34,510 bases of DNA from Acidimicrobiaceae bacterium (GTDB taxonomy: Bacteria; Actinomycetota; Acidimicrobiia; Acidimicrobiales; RAAP-2), in assembly GCA_027306525.1 (NCBI GenBank), contig DAHUZM010000004.1:1-34510 (forward strand), written 5' to 3'. A program made the position numbers and the translations under genes. Numbering within the stretch: the first letter of the stretch is position 1; the number at the start of each line of letters is the position of its first letter. Under the pieces are notes generated by a model. The model did not search any database, had not been told where the DNA came from, and saw only the letters and a program-made list of their open reading frames with translations. Of this stretch, positions 1 to 7,294 are shown piece by piece.

Positions 1-9
1 TGACGACCA

Positions 10-15
10 TATGGT
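10..15 (+). promoter_or_regulatory. -10-like box, leaderless start
   Basis: TATGGT lies six bases before the ATG at 22, which would put the transcript start at or next to the start codon. It overlaps the perfect palindrome ACCATATGGT at 6-15. No -35 region can be judged because the window begins here. This is inference from spacing and from the same arrangement at other genes in the window. Confidence 0.4.
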
Positions 16-35
16 GATATCATGAGTGTCACCAT
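11..35. promoter_or_regulatory. inverted repeat over GntR start (possible operator)
   Basis: ATGGTGA at 11-17 and TCACCAT at 29-35 form a perfect 7-base inverted repeat with an 11-base spacer centred on the ATG at 22. Regulators of the GntR family often bind inverted repeats at their own promoters, so autoregulation is possible. The arms are short, so chance is not excluded. Confidence 0.3.
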
Positions 36-381
36 GTGCGCTGTCAAGCTCACGCGGGATGGCTCGCTGCCGTTGCACGAGCAAGTGGCCGCGGAGATCC
101 GCAGGGACATCATCGCGGGCCAGGTTCGGCCCGGCGGACGACTCCCTCCCGCCCGAGACCTGGCGGCGGTGATGGGCGTCCACCCCAACACCGTGTTTCG
201 GGCGCTGCGCCTCCTGCGCGAAGAGGGTGTGCTCGAGTTCCGCCGGGGCCGGGGGATCACGGTGGTCGGCCAACCCGAGCACGGGATCGTGGCCGCCAAG
301 GCGCACGAACTCCTGACGCTTGCCCGCCAATGGGGCTACCGACGTGACGACCTCGTCGAGCTGATCCAGCGCCTCCCATAG
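22..381 (+). CDS. GntR-family regulator, YtrA type
   Basis: A 119-residue transcription factor made of an N-terminal winged helix (about residues 14-82) and only a short helical tail. The segments LPLHEQVAAEIRRDII, LPPARDLAAVMGVHPNTV and LEFRRGRGITVV are the classic GntR helix-turn-helix and wing. The short C-terminus with no FadR, HutC or MocR effector domain is typical of the YtrA subfamily, which usually represses a neighbouring ABC transporter or membrane gene. Any such partner would lie upstream, outside this window, or could be the desaturase downstream. The start at 22 is chosen because a -10-like box lies six bases before it; an ATG at 34 is an alternative. Family assignment is firm, target unknown. 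Confidence 0.9.
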   Translation: MSVTMCAVKLTRDGSLPLHEQVAAEIRRDIIAGQVRPGGRLPPARDLAAVMGVHPNTVFRALRLLREEGVLEFRRGRGITVVGQPEHGIVAAKAHELLTLARQWGYRRDDLVELIQRLP

Positions 382-550
382 GGCACCTGACCGGCGGGTA
401 TCGGGTCGGCCCCCCCGCAGTCTTTGGGATGCCAGCGGGACCGGGGTCGCACGGGGCGGCACGGCCGAGGCGACGCCCACGAGGTGCCGGTGACCCGCGA
501 GTGTTCTCGACCAGGTCGGGTACCTCGCCTTGGGTGGCCGCAAAGTGCTC

Positions 551-556
551 TAACTT
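551..556 (+). promoter_or_regulatory. -10-like box before desaturase
   Basis: TAACTT ends eight bases before the ATG at 565 and no Shine-Dalgarno sequence is visible, consistent with a leaderless or nearly leaderless transcript. No convincing -35 hexamer was seen. Confidence 0.4.
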
Positions 557-564
557 TCTGGGCC

Positions 565-1326
565 ATGGAGTTCCTCACCGGTGCGCTCGTCGGGATCTTG
601 CTCTCGGAGATCGCCTTCTTCGTCACCTCGATCTATCTGCACCGGACGCTGGCGCATCGAGCGATCCGGCTGTCGGGCGCGGTCACGGCGACGTGTCGGG
701 TCCTGATCTGGATGCTGAGCGGGATCTGCCCTCGGGAATGGGTGGCGGTGCACCGAAAGCACCATGCCTTCTCGGACCGGGAGGGCGACCCCCACTCACC
801 GGTCCTGCTCGGGTACTGGACGGTCCAGTGGGAGAACCCGGTGCTCTACCGCCGGGTCGCAGGGGACAAGCCGACGGTGGCCCGCTACGCCCGGGACCTG
901 CCACCGGATCGCTTCGACCGGCTCTTCTTCGACCGTGGCTGGCTCGGGCTCGCCCTGAGCGGCGGCCTCATCACCGTCCTCGCCGGCTGGCAGATCATGG
1001 TGATCGCGGCGGTGGTCCACGGCGTCGTCTACATCGGCGGGAGCGGAGCCATCAACGCCGTCGGCCACCACTGGGGTCGGAGACCCTATGACAACCTGGC
1101 CACGAACAACCGCTGGTTGGCGTTGCTGGTTGCCGGCGAGGGACTCCACAACAACCACCACGCCGCCCCGACGTCGGGCTGCTTCTCCTTCCGGAGGACC
1201 GAGATCGACCCGGCGTGGCTGGTGATCTGGCTGCTCGCACGCACTCGCGTCGCCACCGTGCGGCATCGGGCGATCCGTCCCCGCCACTCGGCGTCCTCGC
1301 CCAACAGTCTCGAGATGTCGGGATGA
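565..1326 (+). CDS. acyl-CoA / fatty-acid desaturase (membrane di-iron)
   Basis: A 253-residue integral membrane desaturase that would introduce a double bond into a fatty acyl chain using a di-iron centre and O2. The three histidine clusters are present in order: HRTLAH (residues 26-31), HRKHH (63-67) and HNNHH near residue 192, matching the HX4H, HXXHH and HXXHH boxes of delta-9 acyl-CoA desaturases. Hydrophobic segments lie before the first box and between the second and third. The protein is shorter than many family members (300-400 residues) and has no cytochrome b5 or ferredoxin domain, so an external electron donor is needed. The reading frame is open upstream to 424, but the ATG at 565 starts directly at the conserved region and follows a -10-like box. 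Substrate position specificity cannot be read from sequence. Confidence 0.88.
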   Translation: MEFLTGALVGILLSEIAFFVTSIYLHRTLAHRAIRLSGAVTATCRVLIWMLSGICPREWVAVHRKHHAFSDREGDPHSPVLLGYWTVQWENPVLYRRVAGDKPTVARYARDLPPDRFDRLFFDRGWLGLALSGGLITVLAGWQIMVIAAVVHGVVYIGGSGAINAVGHHWGRRPYDNLATNNRWLALLVAGEGLHNNHHAAPTSGCFSFRRTEIDPAWLVIWLLARTRVATVRHRAIRPRHSASSPNSLEMSG

Positions 1327-1441
1327 CCGATGTCAAAGGTCGCGACGAGATCCGCGCCCGGGGCGTAGCGATCGTCGCTCACCGCTCGCCGGGGGACGCC
1401 GGCGACCGTTCGGCGTTCGCCCCCCACTGACGGGCACGGCG

Positions 1442-2131
1442 TCACCGGACGCCGCGGATCTGCGCGATCAGATCGTCCAGCCCGACCTCGAGCATGGACC
1501 GGATCACGAGGTCGGCTTCGCCAAAGTCCAGGTGTTGTGTCATCTCTGTCGGCACCGCAACGCAAAAGAGCCCGGCCGCCTTCGCGGCGAGCAAACCGGT
1601 CCGTGAGTCCTCGACGGCGATCGCACGGCCCGGATCGACCGAGAGACGCTCACAAGCCAAGCGGTAGGCGGCGGGATCCGGTTTCCTCACGCCGCAGTCG
1701 TCGAAGCAGACGATTACTGGCCAGCGTGTCTGAACGCCGAGCTCGACGAGGAACGAGTCGATCCAGTCTCTTGGCGAACTCGACGCGATCGCGACTCCGA
1801 TCCCCAACTCCTGTGCCCGTTCTGCCCACTCGCTCACCCCCTCACGCAGTTCGGCCGATGCCAGTCGTCGCCGGGCGAGCTTCGTCTTGCGCGCACCCAG
1901 CGTCCCTTCATCGAGGTCCAAGCCGGTCCTCAAGGACAGCTCGTGAAACGGGTGAAACGCGCCCGGCCCCCGAAGACCCCCAGCCCATTCGTCGAGCCGG
2001 AGGTCGTGGCCGTGCTCTGCCCAGATCTCGTGCCAGGCCAGGTATTCGGCCGCTTCGGTCTCGACGATCACACCGTCGAAGTCGAACACCAGAGCCTCGA
2101 CCCGCCGCGGGTCCCCGCCCGGCATCGCCAC
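1442..2131 (-). CDS. HAD-superfamily hydrolase, phosphoglucomutase-like
   Basis: A 229-residue haloacid dehalogenase-family phosphatase or phosphomutase. Motif I is DFDGVIVETE near residue 17, with the nucleophilic Asp and general acid Asp. Motif II is the Ser of ASSSP. Motif III/IV are RKPDP and AVEDSRTG, giving the Lys and the Mg-binding acidic pair. The helical cap after motif I is the C1 type of beta-phosphoglucomutases and phosphoglycolate phosphatases. The substrate cannot be named. The start is a GTG at 2131, with an in-frame ATG two codons later at 2125. It is the last of three minus-strand genes running from 3378 down, about 70 bases after the AlkB gene, so co-transcription is plausible. 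Confidence 0.87.
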   Translation of the reverse strand: MAMPGGDPRRVEALVFDFDGVIVETEAAEYLAWHEIWAEHGHDLRLDEWAGGLRGPGAFHPFHELSLRTGLDLDEGTLGARKTKLARRRLASAELREGVSEWAERAQELGIGVAIASSSPRDWIDSFLVELGVQTRWPVIVCFDDCGVRKPDPAAYRLACERLSVDPGRAIAVEDSRTGLLAAKAAGLFCVAVPTEMTQHLDFGEADLVIRSMLEVGLDDLIAQIRGVR

Positions 2132-2198
2132 GCTCAGCGCCGACGCCGAGGGCGCACCGCAGGGAGGGCAGGGAGGCGAAGCACGCGAATCGGCGCCC

Positions 2199-2780
2199 TC
2201 ATGCCCCCCTCCACGTGCGGAAGGTGACGTTCACCCTCGGGCCGACGTGACGGGAGGTCTTTGGGACCCGATGGACCCAGTTGCGCTGTGTGTCCTCGGC
2301 CATCACAAGCAGTGAGCCCGAAAGAAGCGTGATGTCGCGCCTGAGCTCGCGATCGTTCCGGTGCCTGAGCTGGAAGGTCCTCGGAGCTCCGAAGCTGACC
2401 GAGCCGATGACCGGCGTGGGCCCGAGCTCAGGCTCGTCGTCGGCGTGCCACGAGACGCTGTCCTTGCCGTCCCGATAGAGATTGGCGAGCGCGGCGGGGA
2501 GACGGCAGCCCGCCGCGAGCTCGACCACCTCTCGCACCCCTCGCAGACAGGCGGTCCAATTCGAGACCGCGAGCGTAAGCCCCGAGTAGCTGTAGGAGAC
2601 GCCGTCGTCGGCGAACCATGCGGTGAGTCGCGGCTGGGGATGCCGTCGGCCGTACACGACGACCGTCTCCTGGTTCCAGGGGGTGGTCTCGAGCAGCTCT
2701 TCGAAGAGCCGGTCGGCCTCCTCGGGAGAGAAGAGCCGAGGCATGTAGGTGATGGACGCGCCGGGCAGGTCGAGATCCAT
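2199..2780 (-). CDS. alkB: AlkB-family 2-oxoglutarate/Fe(II) dioxygenase
   Basis: A 193-residue AlkB-like dioxygenase that would repair alkylated nucleobases by oxidative demethylation. The Fe(II) ligands are visible as H112-x-D114 in SWHADDEPELG and H170 in WVHRVPKT. The 2-oxoglutarate-binding RxxxxxR motif is R182 to R188, and NLYRDGKDS before the HxD is the usual NxY segment. The length and the PRLTAWF substrate-lid region resemble ALKBH2/3-like and many actinobacterial AlkB proteins. The open frame runs further upstream into a region that codes for the kinase in another frame. I chose the ATG at 2780, with GGAG just before it; a GTG at 2810 is an alternative. It lies between a P-loop kinase and a HAD phosphatase on the same strand. 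Confidence 0.9.
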   Translation of the reverse strand: MDLDLPGASITYMPRLFSPEEADRLFEELLETTPWNQETVVVYGRRHPQPRLTAWFADDGVSYSYSGLTLAVSNWTACLRGVREVVELAAGCRLPAALANLYRDGKDSVSWHADDEPELGPTPVIGSVSFGAPRTFQLRHRNDRELRRDITLLSGSLLVMAEDTQRNWVHRVPKTSRHVGPRVNVTFRTWRGA

Positions 2781-2883
2781 CTGCTCCGCCGCCTCGGGGT
2801 CCGGGGTCACCGCTCCATCGTGTTCGATGAGCTGGGTGGTGTCGACCCTCGCCGCTCTCGCGAAGCGCCAATCTGGGCGAGAC

Positions 2884-3378
2884 TCATCGGTGCATGACGA
2901 TCTCGATTCCCTCGGCTTGCGTGGGCGCTTCGAACAAGGCACCCAAGTGCCGCACGGCTGCCTCATCGAGCTCATGGCTGAACGGATCGGAGTCGGCCCG
3001 GCCGACCGCTCGCTCGACGGCGAGGTCGACGGAGACATCCAAGAAGTGGACGATCGGAAGGGCTCCCACCGCCCTCGCCACGGACGCCCACTCGGCGCGG
3101 CGGGCGCAGCTCCACTGGTTCCAATCGAGGACCACGTCATGACCGCTGGCAAGGACCTGTTGCGCAGTGTCCCAGATCAGCCCCTGACACGCGGCAAGGG
3201 CAGCGACATAGGCGGGGTCGTCATAGCGCAGTCCGCCATGGAGTCGCCGCATCCACTCGTCCAGAGTGAATCGGACTCCGTTGTGCCGCTCTGCGATCTG
3301 CCTCGCGAGCGTGGTCTTTCCAGCTCCGACCATTCCACACAGGAGGTGGACCTCTGGTTGGCGCACCATGTGCAGCAT
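2884..3378 (-). CDS. P-loop kinase-like ATPase (AAA_33 type)
   Basis: A 164-residue nucleotide-binding protein with a Walker A motif GMVGAGKTT at residues 15-23, followed by TLDEWMRRLHGG and a Walker-B-like strand DVVLDWNQWS. This pattern is that of small ATP-binding kinases of the AAA_33 / zeta-toxin-like / gluconate-kinase-like group, which phosphorylate small molecules. The specific substrate is unknown. A second in-frame ATG at 3369 may be the true start, since the conserved region begins there. Its stop lies about 100 bases before the AlkB start on the same strand, so it probably leads a kinase-AlkB-HAD transcription unit. No antitoxin-like partner is seen. Confidence 0.82.
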   Translation of the reverse strand: MLHMVRQPEVHLLCGMVGAGKTTLARQIAERHNGVRFTLDEWMRRLHGGLRYDDPAYVAALAACQGLIWDTAQQVLASGHDVVLDWNQWSCARRAEWASVARAVGALPIVHFLDVSVDLAVERAVGRADSDPFSHELDEAAVRHLGALFEAPTQAEGIEIVMHR

Positions 3379-3433
3379 GGCTCGATGGGCACGAGGTCAG
3401 CAACGTCGCGGTCGCCCACGTCCGCTCGCAAGA

Positions 3434-3447
3434 CCCCGCAATCGGGG
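3434..3447. other. short hairpin upstream of propeller gene
   Basis: CCCCG and CGGGG around a four-base loop form a small perfect stem in the 152-base divergent gap between the kinase and the propeller gene. No U-rich tail follows. It may be incidental in such GC-rich DNA. Confidence 0.2.
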
Positions 3448-3530
3448 ACCCGACCGATGAATTCCCGCTGGCCGATCCGTCGATCCTGGGCGAGGCTGAT
3501 GGCGAGCGACCACGGCCCTAGGAGGACGAC

Positions 3531-4646
3531 ATGAGCTCGGTGCGGATCCTGGTGGGGACCCAAAAGGGCGCCTTCGTGCTGGCCTCGGACGCGAAGAGGA
3601 CCGACTGGACCGTCTCGGGGCCGCACTTCGGCGGCTGGGAGGTGTACCACGTCACCGGCAGCCCGGCCGACCCCGACCGCCTCTACGCCTCCCAGTCGAC
3701 CGGCTGGTTCGGGCAGATCCTGCAGCGCTCCGACGACGGCGGGAACTCCTGGCGGCCGGTCGGCAACGACTTCTCCTACGAGGGCGACGCGGGCACACAC
3801 CAGTGGTACGACGGGACCCCGCACCCTTGGGAGTTCGCCCGGGTCTGGCACCTCGAACCCTCGGCGACCGATCCAGACGTCCTCTACGCCGGGGTCGAGG
3901 ACGCCGCGCTGTTCAAGTCGCTCGACGGAGCGGCCACGTGGGCCGAGCTGCCCGGCCTTCGGACCCAACCGAGCGGGCCTCGGTGGCAGCCCGGTGCCGG
4001 CGGGATGTGCGTCCACACCATCCTCATCGACCCCGTCGATCCCGACCGGCTCCATGTCGCGATCTCCGCCGCCGGGGTGTTCCGCAGCGACGACGCCGGA
4101 AGCACCTGGATCCCGTCGAACCATGGCCTGCGATCCGAGGGCATCCCGGATCCCGACGCCGAGGTGGGACACTGCGTCCATCGGATCGCGCGGCACCCGG
4201 AGCGCCCGGACGTGCTCTTCATGCAGAAGCACTGGGACGTGATGCGCAGCGATGACCGCGGCGCGAACTGGCGCGAGATCAGCGGGAACCTGCCGAGCGA
4301 CTTCGGCTTTCCGATCGCCGTGCACGCGCACGAGCCCGACACAGTCTACGTCGTCCCGATCACGAGCGACTCGGAGCACTACCCCCCCGAGGGCAAGCTG
4401 CGCGTCTATCGCAGCCGGACCGGTGGTGACGAGTGGCAGCCCCTCGGGGCCGGACTGCCGCAGTCCGGTTGCTACGTGAACGTGCTGCGTGACGCGATGG
4501 CCGTCGACGACCTCGAGGACTGCGGGATCTACTTCGGGACGACCGGGGGGCAGCTCTACGCCTCGGCGGACAGCGGCGACACCTGGATGGCCCTTGCACG
4601 CGACCTCCCGCGGATCCTCTCGGTGGAGGTGCAGACCATCCCATGA
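3531..4646 (+). CDS. Asp-box (BNR / sialidase-like) beta-propeller protein
   Basis: A 371-residue protein with at least six Asp-box turns of the S-x-D-x-G-x-x-W type: [40 protein letters not shown] and SADSGDTW. Such turns mark sialidase or VPS10-like beta-propellers. There is no signal peptide, so it appears cytoplasmic, and the catalytic arginine triad of true sialidases cannot be confirmed. Databases usually label such proteins exo-alpha-sialidase or WD40/YVTN repeat-like, which should not be taken as enzymatic function. A clear AGGAGG sits five bases before the ATG. Its last codons overlap the start of a MoaD/ThiS-like gene by four bases, so the two are translationally coupled and probably act together. 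Confidence 0.85.
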   Translation: MSSVRILVGTQKGAFVLASDAKRTDWTVSGPHFGGWEVYHVTGSPADPDRLYASQSTGWFGQILQRSDDGGNSWRPVGNDFSYEGDAGTHQWYDGTPHPWEFARVWHLEPSATDPDVLYAGVEDAALFKSLDGAATWAELPGLRTQPSGPRWQPGAGGMCVHTILIDPVDPDRLHVAISAAGVFRSDDAGSTWIPSNHGLRSEGIPDPDAEVGHCVHRIARHPERPDVLFMQKHWDVMRSDDRGANWREISGNLPSDFGFPIAVHAHEPDTVYVVPITSDSEHYPPEGKLRVYRSRTGGDEWQPLGAGLPQSGCYVNVLRDAMAVDDLEDCGIYFGTTGGQLYASADSGDTWMALARDLPRILSVEVQTIP

Positions 4647-4939
4647 TCCGGGTGATCCTCCCCCAGCACCTGCGCATCCTCGCCGGGACCGGCAAGGAGG
4701 TTCGGATCGACGTGGAGGGGGCGCCCACCCAGCGTCTCGTGCTCGACGCCCTGGAGAGCGCCTATCCGGTGCTTCGCGGGACCATCCGAGACACCGAGAC
4801 CAAGCGTCGCCGGCCGTTCGTGCGCTTCTTCGCCTGCGAGGAAGACCTCTCGCACTGCTCGCCCGACGAGCCGCTCCCGGTCCCGGTCACCTCAGGAGCC
4901 GAGCCGCTCCTCGTCGTCGGAGCGATGGCCGGCGGATAG
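4643..4939 (+). CDS. MoaD/ThiS-like sulfur-carrier (ubiquitin-like) protein
   Basis: A 98-residue small beta-grasp protein that ends in Gly-Gly (VVGAMAGG), the hallmark of MoaD, ThiS and related carriers that are adenylated and thiocarboxylated at the C-terminus. The body, with [22 protein letters not shown], a helix ALESAYPVL, and [11 protein letters not shown] near the end, follows the MoaD/ThiS layout. It overlaps the preceding propeller gene by ATGA, so the two are co-translated. No MoaE, ThiG, MoeB/ThiF or JAB protease gene is in the window, so it may serve molybdopterin synthesis, a sulfur transfer pathway or a protein-tagging role. Family fairly sure, pathway unknown. Confidence 0.85.
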   Translation: MIRVILPQHLRILAGTGKEVRIDVEGAPTQRLVLDALESAYPVLRGTIRDTETKRRRPFVRFFACEEDLSHCSPDEPLPVPVTSGAEPLLVVGAMAGG

Positions 4940-4964
4940 CGCTGCGAAGCGATCGCCGCAGCGT

Positions 4965-5291
4965 TCAGGCCTCGGGCCGGGCCTCGATCGCCACCTCGTA
5001 GCTCCACAGCTCGCTGTGGAGCGCGACCGGCGGGCTGTGCTCACCCTCGCCGCCCACGCCCCGATGGCCGTGGGCGAAGGCCGGGGATGCCACCCAGGCC
5101 TGGAACGCCTCCTCGTCGCGCCAGCGGGTGACCACCAGCCAGGTGCCCCGGCCATCGGTCGGACGCAGCAGCTCGAAACCCTCGAAGCCCTCGGCGTGGT
5201 CAACTGCCCCCGCCCGCTCGCCGAAACGCCGGGCCAGCTCGTCGCCCCCTTGTTCGGGCACGGTGATGGCATTGATACGAATCACGGTCAT
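4965..5291 (-). CDS. mhuD: MhuD/HmoA-like heme-degrading ABM-fold protein
   Basis: A 108-residue antibiotic-biosynthesis-monooxygenase-fold protein. It follows mycobacterial MhuD closely as I recall that sequence: the same opening rhythm INAITVP, RRFGERAGAV, GFEGFELLRP and EAFQAW. The residues known to matter in MhuD are present: Asn7, Trp66 and a heme-ligand histidine (H74 or H76). MhuD dimers bind heme and open the porphyrin ring to release iron without CO. The start is the ATG at 5291, because the extension up to 5339 adds a poorly conserved stretch. It is convergent with the MoaD-like gene and downstream of an unknown gene on the same strand. Function is by strong family likeness, not tested. 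Confidence 0.82.
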   Translation of the reverse strand: MTVIRINAITVPEQGGDELARRFGERAGAVDHAEGFEGFELLRPTDGRGTWLVVTRWRDEEAFQAWVASPAFAHGHRGVGGEGEHSPPVALHSELWSYEVAIEARPEA

Positions 5292-5364
5292 GATCACATC
5301 ATGGCCAATGGCGAGCCGAGATCCGGCGCGGGGCGCCACGCGTGAGGTGCTGGTGCCATCGAGC

Positions 5365-5796
5365 CTACGACCCCTCCATCTCGATCAGCTCTCGAAGGAG
5401 CGGCTCCCACGGACTCTTGTCCCAGCCGTCTTCCTCGCCAAGCTTGGCGGCCACGTCGACTGCGTCCTCGACCCATTCGATCCTCACGTCCTCGACTGGA
5501 CCCAGGTGATGTGGCGGGCCTAACAATCCGAACTCGGTGCCGAGCCACGCGTCCTTCCAGATCTGATGGAGCTCTTGCACCTCCCGCCACCGTGGGTGAC
5601 TCCGTTCTCGGTCGGCCGCCTTCTCGATCGCCCACAGCGCGCAGTGGCGTGCCCGCTCGGGGTCCCTTGCCGAGGTCGTCTCGGCGATCGCCGCGGCGTA
5701 CGTGTGCACCAGCGCGAATTGCTCGGGCGGGAAGTACTTCTGCGCCGCATCGACAAAGGTGCCGAGCAGGGGCGAGGGCGCCTCGACCTTGGCCAT
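5365..5796 (-). CDS. conserved-looking hypothetical protein, 143 aa
   Basis: I do not recognise this family. The protein is soluble, acidic and largely helical by composition, with many tryptophans (ALWAIEKAADRERS, RWREVQELHQIWKDAWLG, WDKSPWEPLLRELIEMEGS) and no signal peptide or membrane segment. The reading frame has the codon-position GC bias of its neighbours, and the ATG has a TAACCT -10-like box exactly six bases upstream, which supports it as a real, leaderless gene. It precedes the MhuD-like gene by 73 bases on the same strand, so they may be co-transcribed, though no functional link to heme can be drawn from the sequence. Confidence 0.7.
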   Translation of the reverse strand: MAKVEAPSPLLGTFVDAAQKYFPPEQFALVHTYAAAIAETTSARDPERARHCALWAIEKAADRERSHPRWREVQELHQIWKDAWLGTEFGLLGPPHHLGPVEDVRIEWVEDAVDVAAKLGEEDGWDKSPWEPLLRELIEMEGS

Positions 5797-5802
5797 CGGG
5801 CC

Positions 5803-5808
5803 AGGTTA
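5803..5808 (-). promoter_or_regulatory. -10-like box, leaderless start
   Basis: Read on the minus strand, TAACCT is followed by six bases and then the ATG at 5796. There is no Shine-Dalgarno sequence in between. Confidence 0.45.
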
Positions 5809-6094
5809 GTGACCCGCCAGAGGACCCGTCGGGTGCCCGGAAGGCTGCGCGCGGGGACGGTCCGATCGGCATTGCCCGAAGCCGGCAACCGCCCGCCGTC
5901 GGGGCGCTCCGATGCCGCCGGTCGCGCTTCGGTCCACGAAACCCGCACGAAGCGCTCGTAGCATCGAGGAGGTGTACCGGGGGCACCGGAGCGAGGGACC
6001 CGAGCCCGGCGCTGCGGTGTCCCGCTTCGCCGGCCCGCTCCTGAGCGTGCATGGATTGAGCTGACGCTTCGATACCGTCAGGAGAAGACCGAGC

Positions 6095-7255
6095 ATGGCC
6101 TCAGCGACGACGTCGCTGCCGACCCCGGCGTTCCTTAGCTGGCGCCGGGAGCGTTGGCCGCGGGCCACGTGGGCCCGCTGGGCGCTGCGGCTCTCGTTTG
6201 CCGTCCCCTTCGTCACGCTGGCCGACGTCGCGAACCGCGCCTTCGGGGCGTCCGCGACGAACCGCTCGCTCCACGCACGGGCGGCGTCGCTGCAATGGGC
6301 CTCTGGTCGTCTCGGCTGGGTGGCCCACGCGTTCCCGCCGATCCCCCTCGCGATCGCCCGGGTCGTCCCGGGCCGAGCCGCCGGCCTCGCGATCGCAGGC
6401 GGGCTCTGCACCGGGATCCTGATCCAGCTCACCATCGAGCGGGCCATGCTGCGTTCTGTGCCGACGGTGACCGCCGTCGTGCTGACGGCTGCCCTGGCCG
6501 GCACGCCGGTGTTCTGGTACCTCGCGACCGGGAGCTTCGCGACGTTCCTCGCCCTCAGCCTCCTGTCGGTCGCTCTCACGGGTCTGCTCGACTTCACGCT
6601 CAACCGCGCCACCGAGAGCGGGTTCATCGCCGGGATCGGGTTCGGGCTGGCCGCACTCTGCGACCTGTCGGCCGTGCCGTTTGCCCTGGCCGGAGCGCTG
6701 GCGGCGTTCTTCGTGGCCCCTCGAGCGCGGGCGGTGCGCGAGGTGGCCCGACGCCGGGCCGCCGCCGCGGTCGTGCTGTTCCCGACCGCGGCGTCCCTCG
6801 CCGGATGGTCGTTCCTGCAATGGCGCTTCAGCGGGAGCTGGACGGCCAGCTTCCGCGCCGCCGCGCCCACGCTCTTCGGATTCCCCGGCGGGCCCTGGTC
6901 CTCGCTCGTGCGCGCGTTGGACGCAGTCGGCACCGACCTCGCCTATGTGCCGCTCCTGATGGCCGCGGGGGCACTGTTGCTCGTCCGCCGCCCGAGCTCG
7001 CTCGTCCCCTGCGTCGCCTTCGTCGGGTGCATCGTCGCCGATCTGTGGTTCGGCACCGGGCTCTCGGGGGCGGCCGTCGTGGTGCTCCTGGCGGTCGTCG
7101 CCCTGGCGATGCTGCCCGGTCGGCCGACCCCGGCCGAGCACGCCGTGCTCTGGGTCTGCTTGGTGGCCCAGGTGGCCATGGCCTTCGCAGGCCTCGACCA
7201 CGGGCTCCCGGCCGTGGCGCAGTGGCTGGGGCACCTCGTGCACCACGGCCTCTGA
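6095..7255 (+). CDS. polytopic membrane protein, function unknown
   Basis: A 386-residue integral membrane protein with a basic, Arg/Trp-rich N-terminus and about nine or ten hydrophobic segments, for example SFAVPFVTLADVAN, GLAIAGGLCTGILIQLT, VTAVVLTAALAGTPVFWYLA, FGLAALCDLSAVPFALAGAL, ALLLVRRP-flanked helices and AAVVVLLAVVALAML. The arrangement resembles GT-C-type glycosyltransferase or dolichyl-mannosyltransferase-like proteins of actinobacteria, but the acidic catalytic loop of that fold is not clear, so this is only a possibility. A GGAG lies about ten bases before the ATG. It stands alone, convergent with the acyl-CoA dehydrogenase. A minus-strand frame of equal length over the same bases is a shadow made of charged low-complexity sequence. 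Confidence 0.75.
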   Translation: MASATTSLPTPAFLSWRRERWPRATWARWALRLSFAVPFVTLADVANRAFGASATNRSLHARAASLQWASGRLGWVAHAFPPIPLAIARVVPGRAAGLAIAGGLCTGILIQLTIERAMLRSVPTVTAVVLTAALAGTPVFWYLATGSFATFLALSLLSVALTGLLDFTLNRATESGFIAGIGFGLAALCDLSAVPFALAGALAAFFVAPRARAVREVARRRAAAAVVLFPTAASLAGWSFLQWRFSGSWTASFRAAAPTLFGFPGGPWSSLVRALDAVGTDLAYVPLLMAAGALLLVRRPSSLVPCVAFVGCIVADLWFGTGLSGAAVVVLLAVVALAMLPGRPTPAEHAVLWVCLVAQVAMAFAGLDHGLPAVAQWLGHLVHHGL

Positions 7256-7294
7256 ACCCACCTGGCTCCGCGCGCCCAGGGCGCTCGGGGTCCC

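Noticed and set aside
2884-3378. Zeta-type toxin of a toxin-antitoxin pair
   Set aside because: The P-loop fits many small kinases and there is no small antitoxin-like gene next to it.
3531-4646. True exo-sialidase
   Set aside because: Only the Asp-box turns are evident; there is no signal peptide and no verifiable catalytic Arg triad.
6101-7261. 386-residue minus-strand open frame over the membrane protein gene
   Set aside because: Its translation is a low-complexity Gly/Glu/Arg/His mixture; the plus-strand frame shows regular membrane helices.
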